Assembly: GCA_000611775.1 (NCBI GenBank)
Contig: KK106982.1
Coordinates: 1,782,643-1,846,642 of the forward strand
From: Umbilicaria muhlenbergii
Taxonomy: Eukaryota; Ascomycota; Lecanoromycetes; Umbilicariales; Umbilicariaceae
Length of the DNA stretch: 64,000 nt
Direction of reading: 5' to 3'
Shown piece by piece: positions 32,678 through 44,724 of the stretch. The translations under genes and the position numbers were made by a program. The stretch's first letter is position 1. Each line of letters begins with the position of its first letter. The notes under the pieces are model-generated. The model was not told where the DNA came from. It did no database searches and saw only the letters and a list, made by a program, of their open reading frames with translations.

Positions 32678-35600
32678 CTAGGTAAGCTGTGTTGGTTCCT
32701 CGGTAATAGGTGGGGAAGCTGGAGGAGGTTGGGACTCCATCGCTGATTCTAGCAGTTGAATTACCGCCTTAAACGAGGATTTGTGTCCTGATGCCCAAGG
32801 TTCCGTCTCGCCTTTTAATGCCGCCTGCAGTGCAGTGCCATACTTCCCACCTTTTACATGAACATCTGCCCCCTCCTTCAGCAGCAGCTGCACCACTGCC
32901 TCAGAGCCCCTGTATGATGCTGCCTGCAGTGCATTGCCAAAATCTCCACCTTTTGCATGAACATCTGCCCCCTCCTTCAGCAGCAGCTGCACCACTGCCT
33001 CAGAGCCCCTGTATGATGCTGCCTGCAGTGCATTGCCAAAATCTCCACCTTTTGCATGAACATCTGCCCCCTCCTTCAGCAGCAGCTGCACCACTGCCTC
33101 AGAGCCCCTGTATGATGCTGCCTGCAGTGCATTGCCAAAATCTCCACCTTTTGCATGAACATCTGCCCCCTCCTTCAGCAGCAGCTGCACCACTGCCTCA
33201 GAGCCCCTGTATGATGCTGCCTGCAGTGCATTGCCAAAATCTCCACCTTTTGCATGAACATCTGCCCCCTCCTTCAGCAGCAGCTGCACCACTGCCTCAG
33301 AGCCCCTGTATGATGCTGCCTGCAGTGCATTGCCAAAATCTCCACCTTTTGCATGAACATCTGCCCCCTCCTTCAGCAGCAGCTGCACCACTGCCTCAGA
33401 GCCCCTGTATGATGCTGCCTGCAGTGCATTGCCAAAATCTCCACCTTTTGCATGAACATCTGCCCCCTCCTTCAGCAGCAGCTGCACCACTGCCTCAGAG
33501 CCCCTGTATGATGCTGCCTGCAGTGCATTGCCAAAATCTCCACCTTTTGCATGAACATCTGCCCCCTCCTTCAGCAGCAGCTGCACCACTGCCTCAGAGC
33601 CCCTGTATGATGCTGCCTGCAGTGCATTGCCAAAATCTCCACCTTTTGCATGAACATCTGCCCCCTCCTTCAGCAGCAGCTGCACCACTGCCTCAGAGCC
33701 CCTGTATGATGCTGCCTGCAGTGCATTGCCAAAATCTCCACCTTTTGCATGAACATCTGCCCCCTCCTTCAGCAGCAGCTGCACCACTGCCTCAGAGCCC
33801 CTGTATGATGCTGCCTGCAGTGCATTGCCAAAATCTCCACCTTTTGCATGAACATCTGCCCCCTCCTTCAGCAGCAGCTGCACCACTGCCTCAGAGCCCC
33901 TGTATGATGCTGCCTGCAGTGCATTGCCAAAATCTCCACCTTTTGCATGAACATCTGCCCCCTCCTTCAGCAGCAGCTGCACCACTGCCTCAGAGCCCCT
34001 GTATGATGCTGCCTGCAGTGCATTGCCAAAATCTCCACCTTTTGCATGAACATCTGCCCCCTCCTTCAGCAGCAGCTGCACCACTGCCTCAGAGCCCCTG
34101 TATGATGCTGCCTGCAGTGCATTGCCAAAATCTCCACCTTTTGCATGAACATCTGCCCCCTCCTTCAGCAGCAGCTGCACCACTGCCTCAGAGCCCCTGT
34201 ATGATGCTGCCTGCAGTGCATTGCCAAAATCTCCACCTTTTGCATGAACATCTGCCCCCTCCTTCAGCAGCAGCTGCACCACTGCCTCAGAGCCCCTGTA
34301 TGATGCTGCCTGCAGTGCATTGCCAAAATCTCCACCTTTTGCATGAACATCTGCCCCCTCCTTCAGCAGCAGCTGCACCACTGCCTCAGAGCCCCTGTAT
34401 GATGCTGCCTGCAGTGCATTGCCAAAATCTCCACCTTTTGCATGAACATCTGCCCCCTCCTTCAGCAGCAGCTGCACCACTGCCTCAGAGCCCCTGTATG
34501 ATGCTGCCTGCAGTGCATTGCCAAAATCTCCACCTTTTGCATGAACATCTGCCCCCTCCTTCAGCAGCAGCTGCACCACTGCCTCAGAGCCCCTGTATGA
34601 TGCTGCCTGCAGTGCATTGCCAAAATCTCCACCTTTTGCATGAACATCTGCCCCCTCCTTCAGCAGCAGCTGCACCACTGCCTCAGAGCCTCTGCATGAT
34701 GCCGCCTGCAGTGCATTGCCATAATGTCCACCTTTTGCATTGACATCAGCCCCTTCCTTCAGCAGCAGACGTATTAATTCAGTCACCTCATTTAATGACC
34801 CATAGTACAACGGATTCGCGATCTCCGCTATTTCCCTATTCAAATCAAAGCGCACCCGTCCTAGATCAGGGTCGTAAAATCGGTACCAATTAACATAGGC
34901 TTCTCTACGAACCAGGCATAATTCTAGAATGAGCATCCTGATAGGATCGAGGTTTTTGCCGACTACTCGTGTGTGTTGCATCCAATATTCTGCTGCGTAA
35001 GGGGCTAGCGGAAAGTCCTCAATAGTTTTCGAGGTCAAGGAATCATGTTGATCGAATTGAAGAAGATATGCGAGACAGGCCGCAGCTATGAACTGGTGTG
35101 CCTCTATCTCTTGTATAGCATATCTAGCAGTAGCAGCCGCTTGGTCTCGGATCCGCTCCGACACAAGATACTCTTTGACAGAGAAATGCGCAAGTCTGAC
35201 TGCCTGGTAGCTCTTCTTCTCTGGACTGTATGGAACGTCTATTATAACTTCCTCGGTGGTGACCAGGCTAGAACACAAAGCCAATATGTCTTGCTGCTCG
35301 TCAAATCGCCCGTCGCAGTCAAACCATGGACTGCCGTCTACGTTCACAGCAAATATCTCAGCAAGTTCTTCAAGCCGCAGCGGCCGTGCCGAATAGGCAA
35401 GCCATTGCAAAACCTTAATCGCGTAATCGCTGTGTTCTTCGGGTATCTTGCAAAGCATTCGAGCGTACGTCTCGTCCAACGTTTTCGGCAGGGATTTCAA
35501 GGCTGTTCGAAGCATTGGAAGGTTGAAGCAAGTTCGCAACACATCAAGTTGACATACTGCCCAACGAAACCTAAACATGAGATCTATCAGCTCCATTGCA

Positions 35601-37091
35601 GTTTTTCAAAGGATGAGTCCAAATATAATCTTACATCCCGTCAGCTTTTTGCATCAACGTTGTCTCTATTTCTTCCTGCACGCTAGGCTTTTTGTCCCAT
35701 CTTTTCAGATGGCGATCAGTCTGCAACCTCGCGCGAACGTAGGTCTTAATGTCAGCGTTAACCAATGCGCTGTCTATACATATCTTGCTGCGAGGATCGA
35801 TCAGGGGCTCAAGGCTCTCTTCGATATCTATGAGCCTTCGGCTTGTGATCAGCATGTGGAGATGCCGGAGGTTCCAACCATGTAACTGATCGACAATATC
35901 CAGGAGGCTTTCCTTATCGGAGCACTCATCCAGTGCGTCGAGGATGATGTACGTTTCATCAAAGGCTTCCACTGCCTCTTTCAAGACTGGCATAAGCCTT
36001 TCAACTTCCGGTTGCCGGTCTCCATTGTTGCAAGAAGAGAACAATGATTCCAATTTGTTAAGCTTCTTCGTGGATTGTCCGGAGAGCTGGGTAATAAGTG
36101 ACTGAATCATTTTATCCGACTTCTGCTTCTCAACATCATTGAAGTCGAAATAGAAGTACGCCACAGCCATTCCATTCTTGAATTGAGGCTCCTGGAGGAC
36201 TTCATTGATAATGGTGGAAGATAGTACGGTCTTTCCACATCCAGCTTTTCCGTGCAGCCAAAGAAGTGAATTTTGCTCTTGCTCTTTCCAATGGGTGAAC
36301 ATCTCGCTTTCCAGGAACCATAAGCCGGTATCTGCTTGTCGACTACGGGAAGCACGGTTGTGATTCGTTGAAGGGTCTGGGGCTGAGAGCCATTTATAGA
36401 TCCTTTCTCGTTCCATGCCTTGGTGTATATCAAGTGTTACATTCTTTGTTGATTGAAGGTCCCTATGCATGTCCAATGCAATACCCTTTATCGAGCAGAC
36501 GTCTCCCTGTGTGCCCAAGACAATATCATTTACTGATAGAGATAGCTTTTGAATTGCCATGATTAATGTCCTACGTAGATGATAAGCACTAGCCAGCGTT
36601 GATAGAATAGAAGACAAAGAATCAAGAGCTTACGCTTCATCAGCCGTGATGGCCAAGGTCAAGGTGCTTTTGTATCGGCCAATATTTTCAAGAGCTTTCA
36701 TCGTCTCTGATCTATTCAACGGCCATCGCAAGGCTTGTATGATTGCTTTCCGCTTCGGTCCAAACCCGTCACTCCAGCTCGGAGTCTTGAGGTTCTCGTC
36801 GAGACGTGTGACTTCGTTCAAGCAATATTGCAATAGGCCTTGGGATCCACAAAGTAATTGGAGAGTGGGCAATCGGGTCCCTGCAGTTGAGCTCGCGACT
36901 TCGGCTTGCTTTGCAAGTGGCTGAAGTCTCTGAAGCACATCTCGCAAGCTTTCCATTTCGGCTCTGACTTGAGACAGTTCCCATGGAGCGTCCTTGGCGG
37001 CAGCGCTGTAGTCATAGCACACGTTGATAACAGAATTGGTGATCTGAAGGACCGCAAAAATGCTTGCAGCGAGAGCGAGGCCTTCCGCCAT
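32678..37091 (-). CDS. NLR-like protein: HeLo-like/Fungal_N domain, NACHT NTPase, ankyrin repeats
   Basis: Fungal NLRs sense non-self in heterokaryon or other recognition; the N-domain is the effector, NACHT the switch, repeats the sensor. Exons on the minus strand: 36634-37091, 35635-36570, 32678-35570 (introns 63 and 64 bp), 1428 residues. N-terminal helical domain (MAEGLALAASIFAVLQI, about 1-150) resembles HeLo-like/SesA-type domains. NACHT follows: Walker A GKAGCGKT, Walker B YIILDALDEC, then MLITSR; the winged-helix part includes LAYSARPLRLEEL. The C-terminus has ankyrin repeats of 33 residues (GNALQAASYRG..VQLLLKEGADVHAK), about 20 in total, at least 18 nearly or fully identical. Ends with one diverged unit. 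Repeat identity indicates recent amplification. Confidence 0.92.
32884..34745 (-). repeat. Tandem 99-bp ankyrin-coding units, 18 apparently identical copies
   Basis: The landmark TGTATGATGC occurs every 99 bp from 32911 to 34594, i.e. 18 times. As far as I can read, units are the same at nucleotide level. A flanking unit on the right (34693) has several changes, and one on the left is diverged. Because 99 is a multiple of 3, all six frames are periodic, which leaves long open frames on the plus strand. Confidence 0.95.
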
Positions 37092-37996
37092 AATCAACAA
37101 GACAGCTAGAACAAGTCTGAGGGGTGATAAGCTTGAAGAATGCGTCGTTCAAGAGAGCTTGAAATTTCCAGTAATTAGGAGAGCGGACAGCTTAAGAGGC
37201 TTACGAGCAAGGCGAAAACGGGCTGTGCGACTGTTGCATACATCTCAGCCTGATCAGCCTCGTGTGCCACATTCCGCCCATCTCTCGATACATCAGGCTG
37301 GTGTAACATAACCATCTTTAGCCGCGAGGCTCTCCGAGGCAGCGAGGCAGTGTCAGCCACGATTGGGTGCTTGTTCTTACGTATGCGCAGGTGATGCAGG
37401 AGCGGCAGGGCGAACCGTCAAAACAAGTGGCAGTCTTCCGACCAGGAGGGGCCCACCCAGTGTTCTTGTCAGGGAGGCCATTTCGAATTAGATCGATGCG
37501 CAGATGCTGAAAGTTGAAGTCCATCAATTCTAGCCCTATACTTCTTTCTTTACTTCAGGAAGACCAGCTGTTCACTGTTGTTTTGCTGCAGAGGATTGTC
37601 CGGGTTTCTCAGCTCTAAAACTGCCACTTACTTTGATGAAAATTTATGGCAATATGTCACGAGGCGCGAACCGTGACTGGAATCAAACTCAAGTCTCCTC
37701 AGTCCTTCTTTACGCATAGCCGGCGAAATTGTCTCCCTCCTGTGCCGTATGTAGATACCCAACCACGTATTTATTCGGATAGGCATCCACATATCCATTT
37801 TCTCACATGACTACCCAAACCGACCGCACAAAAAACAAAGAACGATCAATCCAATCATAATATTCAATAACGAAACGTTGAAATGTCCCTTTAGCACTCC
37901 AACACAACATCTCCAAACCCCCCATCCTATCCCCACTCCCTTATACCAAAACCCGAAAACACCAGACCCCCTCTCCCCTCACCCACAACCTCCCCC
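37092..37996. other. NLR promoter and 3' flank of the RING gene
   Basis: Short frames only. The right 100 bp are C-rich on the plus strand, continuing the G-rich 3' end of the minus-strand RING gene. Confidence 0.45.
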
Positions 37997-40861
37997 TCAA
38001 TCCCAATAATTTCCCGGCACCAACCCCCCCCTCCCACAATACCTCCCCATCCACCAATCCCCATTAACATCCTCCGCCTCCACCACATCCGCCCCCTTCG
38101 GAAACCCCAACTCATCCTCCACGCCCTCCCTCGGCCAAAACGCCCACCGGGCCCTAACCCGCATGCCCGCCCCCCCACTGGGCGGAAAAGGTATATCGGC
38201 CAAAAGCATCGGCGGCGCCAACGCTCCCTTCCCACCCCCCACCTCAGCCGCTCTCCCCGCCCGAGCAGCAACATTCTTCGACACGAGCATCGAGCCCTCC
38301 CCCCCCCGGCCGTCCCGCCACGTCCACAACTCGTCGCCGACTTCGGGCGCGGGCCCGCCTTCGCGGAGGTTCCAGCCGCCGAGGCGGTCTTTGACGACGA
38401 CGCGGCGTTGGCCCTTGGGGGTGTCTTCGAAGCCGACGATGAGCATGCGGTGGCCGCGGAGGCAGCGGCGCCAGCCCTTGTCGCCGTTTTCGGGGCTGAT
38501 GCGGGCGGAGGAGACGAGTTTGAGGTAGCAGGGGGTGCAGATGTCGGAGGCGTGGTCGTCGCATTGGGGGCAGTGGAAGCGGGTCGAGGATGGTTGGATG
38601 GGGTAGCGGCAGAGGGAGCAGGTGGATGAGAAGGCGAGGGGTTTGTGGGCGTCGGGGGAGGTGAGGGAGGTGGAGGTCGATCGGGGGGATGGTTGTTGAG
38701 TGGTGATGTTTTGAGCTCTGGGTTTTGTGTCTAGGGTTTCGATGATTGGGAGCAGAGGATGGGTACAGCATTTACCTTGGTTGACGCAATGGGTACAGAA
38801 GCCCCATTCGCCTTCGTTGCAGGTATCACATTTCCAGAAACAGTCGTTACTGAATGCGGAACAATTTGAGCAGAAGAAGCCGGCTTGAAGGCGCTTGGTG
38901 GGATCGTCGGATGTAACTAACGGCCTGTTTGCTTGTGAGTCTGGTAACTGAATACTCTCCGCTTTCGGTTTTAGATAGCGGTGTCCAGTGAGGCTATGTG
39001 GATGGGTTCGATTCGGTGGATAGCCATCACTACGTAATTGCCGTTCGTAGTTCATCCATGCTGCGTTACCAAAGCCAAACCAATGAAGACATCCAAGGCC
39101 AATGCGGTAACAGCGAAGACATAGGTTGAAGTTGCCGTCTTTACAAGCAGAGCAATTCATATGGAGCTCATACTCAATTTTTGTTTTGCCGCAACGATCG
39201 CAGGCTACCGACGGCTCTGGATAGAGCAAGGGCCGAGGCCTGGATGTTACAAGTGAGGATGATGAGGTTGTGGGTCTCGATGAAGGGACGTCTTGCGGAT
39301 GGAGAGCTCGCTGTGCACTTGGGTTTTCGGCTGCTGTACTCATAAGTGGCGGCGGTTGACCAGATAGTCGAGAAAGTGCGGTAGGATCAGTTATGCCCGA
39401 TAAACTTGTACTGCGTCCTGTATCCGTACGATCAGGAACACGGAGAGCCGGGACGTCTGATCTTAGCTCTGCATGGATTACAGGGCGCCGTCCCGAATCA
39501 CTGTCGCGACGACGTCTCTGTGGCTCGGTAGTTCTCCTACCTTGACTCGACAGACCTCTTGGACGGACTTGATCAGCTTGTGACGACCTTGGTCGATCTG
39601 ACAAATCTGTCGCTGAGCGAGCCCCTTGTCGTTGAACTTCGGAGGACGATCGACGTGAAGATCTTCCTGGCTCCGGTGAGGGTGGTTGCCTGGTACCACT
39701 TGATGTTCTCCGCCTATGACCTGATCTAGCAGGGTATGCTTCGAGTAGGTGTGGTCTCGATACTGGGGGATGGGACGAAAACATGCCCTGCTCCGTCGCA
39801 CCCGAAGGTCTTGCCTGGTGACGCTGCCGTGGTTGACGTTCGTCTGGTCTCTGCGAGCGGCTCGTAACAGCCCTTGAGTCTTCGCTACGAGCATCTTGTG
39901 ACCTCCGTCGTTGCCCATGGCGTCGACGATATGCGTCAGCGATACGCTCACTAAGCTCGTCTTCTTGCGCAACGTTCATATTATTTAGGTCAATGCCGTC
40001 CAGTAGGCCTTCGTCCATGATTTGTCGTAGTATTTCTTCTTGCATTTCCGCGGAACTACCCCCTGAACCGCTGAGCAACGACCGCAGACTCGACTGGTGC
40101 TCGATCTGCCGTGCTTGTGATCGCCTGTCCACGTCCCCCATTGCGCTACCAGAGTCACCGCCCACAGCCATTTGGCCCTCACGCCGACGCCTTCGCGCCT
40201 CGTCAGTCCTCCTGCGCTGCCTGGCATCCTCATCTCTTGTGTCCCGATCCCTTGGCCTGCCCCCGTGCCGTACCCTGCTCTCGTATGAACCACCACCCTG
40301 TACCCCTACATCCCTCAAGCTCAGCTCCCTGACCTCTTCCATCATCCGCCTGTCCGCCTCATCCTCACTATCTACCATCTCCATCTCCAACTTTGGCATC
40401 ACGCTATCCCCAGGCTTGTATTTCTGCCTTATCTCCTCTTTCTCCTCTACCGTCTTCCCTCGACTCGGGTTCGCCTGAAGGTACATGTCCAGCAACGTGG
40501 TGACTGTAGCATTTGGTCGAGTCTCCCGCACCGAGGCACGACAGGAGGGGCAAGTGTAGGGGTTCGAAGTCGCTGCCTGTGCCTGAGAGGCCTGCCATGA
40601 GAACCATTCTTTGAGGCATGAGCCGCAAAATGTATGTAGGCAGTCAAGGAGAGTGAGGGGTTGGTAGAGAACATCTGTGCAGATCTAGGTGAGTATGTTA
40701 GCAGTGTGTACTTTGTGTTGGAGACGTGAACAAGTGTCGTGCCAACCAAATTATCACTGGATGCACAGTGGGTTGATCTGCTTGGCGTGCGGCGGTAGAC
40801 TCACAGAACATGTCAGCTCTTTCTCAAGGTCGAGTAATCCTGGGTTCGGTGCTTCAGCCAT
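37997..40861 (-). CDS. RING finger protein with Cys-rich modules and C-terminal SH3 domain
   Basis: Likely E3 ubiquitin ligase. Exons on the minus strand 40805-40861 and 37997-40684 (120-bp intron), 914 residues. The RING spans the splice site: LTCS-IC, CLHTFCGSCL, CPSC (about residues 17-68). Next, a charged low-complexity region of about 400 residues rich in Arg, Asp, Ser and Gln. Then three Cys-rich modules in about residues 470-690: CDRCGKTK..CSACKDGNFNLCLRC, CSNCSAFSNDCFWKCDTC, and CSLCRYPI..CPQCDDH..CTPC, resembling ZZ or degenerate zinc fingers. The last 60 residues look like an SH3 domain: RARWAFWP, DELGFPKGADVVEAE, DWWMGRY, GLVPGNYW. RING with SH3 in one chain is uncommon. Start from the RING exon (MAEAPNPGLLDLEKELTCS). 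Confidence 0.85.
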
Positions 40862-41256
40862 ATTATGTCGCGATGCGTGGGACTGTTGGGGGTTGTTACA
40901 AACATCCTAACAGCAACCATAGTTGTGGCGGACTACCAAAGCCCCTGCAGCAAGTGGTGTCGGAAATCCAGCTTATGTCGCATACAGTTTAGGGCTTACA
41001 GTAACTATTCACGCGACCATGATCACTTTCCTGTCGCTATTCGCATATTCCATGTTGTTACGACACAAGTAAGCTTTTCAGCTAACAGCAAATCGGTTAC
41101 CCTCTCGTATGTTAAGCTTGTTATCAGTCACACAGACCCGCACACCATGCACATCTCTGTAGACGCCCATCAAAGCAATTCAATGACCCGTTCGGGATAC
41201 GCATGATAGGGTGATCGATATTCCTCCCGAAATCTTGAGGCAGAAGCCACAGTCTC
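40862..41256. other. RING promoter and phosphoketolase 3' flank
   Basis: Nothing recognised. Confidence 0.4.
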
Positions 41257-43994
41257 CTAATCAGCATAGCCAACGTCCCTGTGAACCGAGCCCTTGCCAT
41301 CGAATGCAGGCGTATCATAGGTACCTTCAGGATCTGATCGAGATCAGCTTCTAAACGCGCCATAACGAGGATCAAGAACATACCCTTGCTGTTGGTCATG
41401 ATGTACTCCTGCATCTTGGAAACTTCGTGTCGGATACCACTCAGCAACTCGTGCATATCAAGTCTGATCTTCTCATTTCGCTGCGCCCCTCCCTTGATCG
41501 CAGCCTCCATCACATGATATCGACTGACGCGGTTCCGCAGCATCATATCGAATGGCGTTGTTGTCGAACCCTCCTCGGCGTAAGCTTCGATACTGATGCG
41601 TTGCAAGTTTGGTCGCCCAAATAGTAAACCCTTCAGTTCATTGGGGTATCCGTGGTAGTTGAAATGGATGGGCCGATCAGCAGTGAACAGAGCGTTAAAA
41701 TCGTCATGTGTCAAAGAGTGCGGATGTGAACCTTCAAGGCCAAGGACCATCAAGTCAGTGACGTTGACAACACGGATGCGAAGATCGGGTGTTCGTTTGC
41801 GGAGCATGGCTGCCGCTTCAATGACCTCGAACGTGATTTCTGCACCAATACCAACAAGCACTACATCGGGATCAAGACCGTCATCAGTGCTCGCGAACTT
41901 CCACACAGAGGCGCCTGCCCGGCAGTGCGAGTCCGCTTCGTCAGCCGAGAGAAAGACTGGTTGAGGTTGCTTCGAGCCAACCATCAGGTTGACGTAGTTT
42001 TTGGATCGGAGGCAGTGAGCCAACGTGGACAAGAAGGTGTTCGCATCAGGAGGCAAGTAAACGCGGGCGGCGCCTGGCTTGAGGTTGAGGACAGCTCCAA
42101 TGAACGAAGGGTTCTGATGACTGAAACCGTTGTGCTCCTGTCGAGTCCACGTACTTGTCTCAAGATAGTTGATGGAGGATATGTCTTTTCTCCAAGTAGT
42201 TTCGCGCGCCTACATCGCAGGCGGTTAGCTATCGTCGAGGATGTGGAAATTAGAACTCACCATTTTGTTGAACTTGCTGTACTGCACCATCATGGTATGA
42301 ACGATGCCAAGGAAGCTCTCATAAGACGGGAAGAGCCCCGTCCCTCCTGTCATGGTGTAGCCTTGAAGGAAGCCTTGGCAGGTGTGCTCGGAAAGGATTT
42401 CTATCACCCTCCCGCCTCTCGCATTGGAGAACTCATCCCACTGGAAGTCTCGGCCAGTATGACGGAACACTGCGTCGAGTTTGTTGCTGACCAATTCATC
42501 AGGTGAAAATATCCTTATACTATGTGGATTATCAACCAGGATCTGATCGAGGAGTTCGCCTATTGTTGACATGCAGCTAGCTTGTTCTCCTCTCTTGACG
42601 GAGTATTTCTGCCAATCAGGGATTTTCAGAACTTGGTGAGCGCCATACGTATGGATCTGTTGGCCAAGCTTCTTGCTATCATCCTTAGGAATGATACGTT
42701 CAATGGCCTCATGGATGGACCCGTCCTTCGAGAACAACTCTTCGGGCTTGTAGCCTTGAAGCCAATCTTGAAGCTGCTTCAGCTCTGTTTGGTCACTCTT
42801 GGCCTTCATTAGGGGTACCTGGTGAGCACGGAAAGAACCCTCCATAATCTCTCCTTCGACTTTCTTGGGCGCTCCCCATCCTTTCGGAGTCCGCATTATC
42901 AAAACCGGCCATCGAGGTTTCATTATGGGCTTCCCAGATCGTGCAGCCTTCTGGATTCGGCGGATTTCTTGGTAAGCCCACTCCATGGAAGCACCGAGGT
43001 CTGCATCAATGTTCTCAAGATCCTCCACGAAGCGACATTGGTAGCCATAGCCAGTGAAAAGAGACACCATTTCTTTATCGTCCATGCAGCCGTAGATGGT
43101 TCTCTCGCTGATCTTGAAGCCGTTCACGTGCACAATTGGTACGACACCGCCTGACTCTTTAGGATCGATATATTTGTATCCATGCCACGCAGTCGCTGTA
43201 GGCCCACTCTCCGCCTCGCCATCACCGACGACGCATGTTACGATGAGGTCTGGCTTATCCATAACGGCTCCGAAGGCGACACTAAGTGCATACCCTAGCT
43301 CTCCACCCTCGTGAATAGCTCCTGGGGTTTCTGCACTCACATGGCTGAAAGTAAATTAGCCCCAAGCTCCTAAATCAGGGCAGGGTTGACGTCAATCTGT
43401 ACGCATACCTAGGGAAGCCACTCGGGGTACTGAATTTGGTGATGAGGTTGTGCAATCCTTGTTTATTCCTACCCACGTTTGGGTAGAACTTCTCCAAGGA
43501 TCCCTCCAACCACAACGACGCAAGGATCGCTGGAGCTCCGTGTCCTGGCCCGACGACATATATCGAATCGAAGTTGTACTTGCTGATCAGCAGGTTGAGG
43601 TGCGCGTAGACAAGAATTAGCCCGGGACAGGTACCCCAGTGGCCTATGTTGCGTTGTCAGTGGTCATGGCCCGGAAGTCGTGGACTGTACCTACCCAGTA
43701 GTCTAGGTTTGATATCGTCAAATGTCAGCTCTCTCTCGAGAAGAACGTTGTCGCCCAAGAAGATCATAGCTATAGAAGTAATGTCAGCCACGGGCTAAGT
43801 GGACTGCGGCAGGATTGAGCTGGAACTTTACCTGCAGCTATGTAGTTCGCGGCGCGTCTGAACTCTTGTAAGCCTGTGGCAGTGGACTCATCGAACTTCG
43901 CGTTCTCCAGCTTGACGGACAAGCTGAGAACATCTTCGGGTATATTAGAAGCAAGTGGCTGCGGGTTCGGTCTATCGATGACTTCTCCCGGCAT
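41257..43994 (-). CDS. Xylulose-5-phosphate/fructose-6-phosphate phosphoketolase
   Basis: Thiamine-diphosphate enzyme that cleaves xylulose-5-P (or fructose-6-P) with phosphate to acetyl-phosphate and glyceraldehyde-3-P (or erythrose-4-P). Exons on the minus strand: 43832-43994, 43695-43769, 43409-43643, 42261-43344, 41384-42209, 41257-41324; introns 51-64 bp; 816 residues, the normal length. Hallmarks: GHWGTCPGL, GPGHGAPAILA, SAETPGAIHEGGELGYAL, GDGEAESGP (ThDP/Mg motif), EHNGFSHQ, and the C-terminal FNYHGYP. The end reads DTPAFDGKGSVHRDVGYAD. Divergent from acetate kinase across 730 bp; the pair forms the phosphoketolase-acetate kinase pathway known in fungi. Probably cytosolic; no targeting signal seen. 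Confidence 0.96.
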
Positions 43995-44724
43995 GTTTGC
44001 TGTTACTTGTCTGTTTGTGACTTGTTAATGCAATTGAGTAAGATGTGACGTTGACGAAGTGGGCAGGTAGTTGAAGATGGGTGTTCTGCCTCAAGGCAGG
44101 ATTTGGAGCTCGGTGAATGATGCAGCCATGAACTCGGAGCTAAGGTAATGTCAGGGTCCAGCGAATGGAACGGATTGTTCGGAGCGGCTAGGGTAGGGGT
44201 CCATGGTATGTTCAAGACACGTAACCTATCAGCATGCCTGGAGGAGAGTGTGGACAAGTATGGCGTGGAGCTTTAGTGCTATGTGCCGTGTTAATGCTTC
44301 TCATTTGGTGTGTCGTAACGGCTCTCGCGGGCGAGAGTACATGAATGCAGCGGCGATGATCCCTTAGCGCTTGGGCACAGGTTCCAAGTACGACAGCAGA
44401 TCTCGATCTGAGTCCGCTGGACTCTAGTCACCGAAAGGGGTCGGTCTATTCGGTCAATTCGGTCTATTCTGTTCTATCTCTTGCCTGCTCAGCATCAGGA
44501 AGAGTGCCGGCGTCTCGTTGGAGTCCCCACACATTCCGAAGCTTCCGCTTATCGATAAGAGCTTCCCAGCAATTGACGTCATTGCTTCCTGGGGGTCTAT
44601 CTCAGACCATCAAAATCCTACAAAGTCCAGACGGCATCGAACAGCTCTGGTTATGACCAACACTAATTCATCTGCGTAGAATACGCGGGGAGCTATAGCT
44701 ACTCTTCTTGGCGGGGAGTCGATT
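43995..44724. promoter_or_regulatory. Shared divergent promoter, phosphoketolase / acetate kinase
   Basis: 730 bp between start codons. Contains a 9-bp unit three times in tandem (CGGTCTATT at 44442-44450, CGGTCAATT at 44451-44459, CGGTCTATT at 44460-44468), and GCGGGGAG twice (44686-44693 and 44711-44718) just before the acetate kinase ATG. The latter fit the CreA/Mig1 consensus SYGGRG; CGG triplets at 9-bp spacing fit Zn2Cys6 factors. Both are matches by eye. Confidence 0.6.
44442..44468 (+). repeat. Three tandem 9-bp units (CGGTCWATT) in the shared promoter
   Basis: Two units are identical and the middle one differs at one base. Possible binding site array for a zinc-cluster factor. Confidence 0.7.

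Noticed and set aside
32791-34743. 650-codon open frame on the plus strand, opposite the NLR
   Set aside because: It is the antisense of the 99-bp repeat; since 99 is divisible by 3, one stop-free unit gives a long open frame. No own features.
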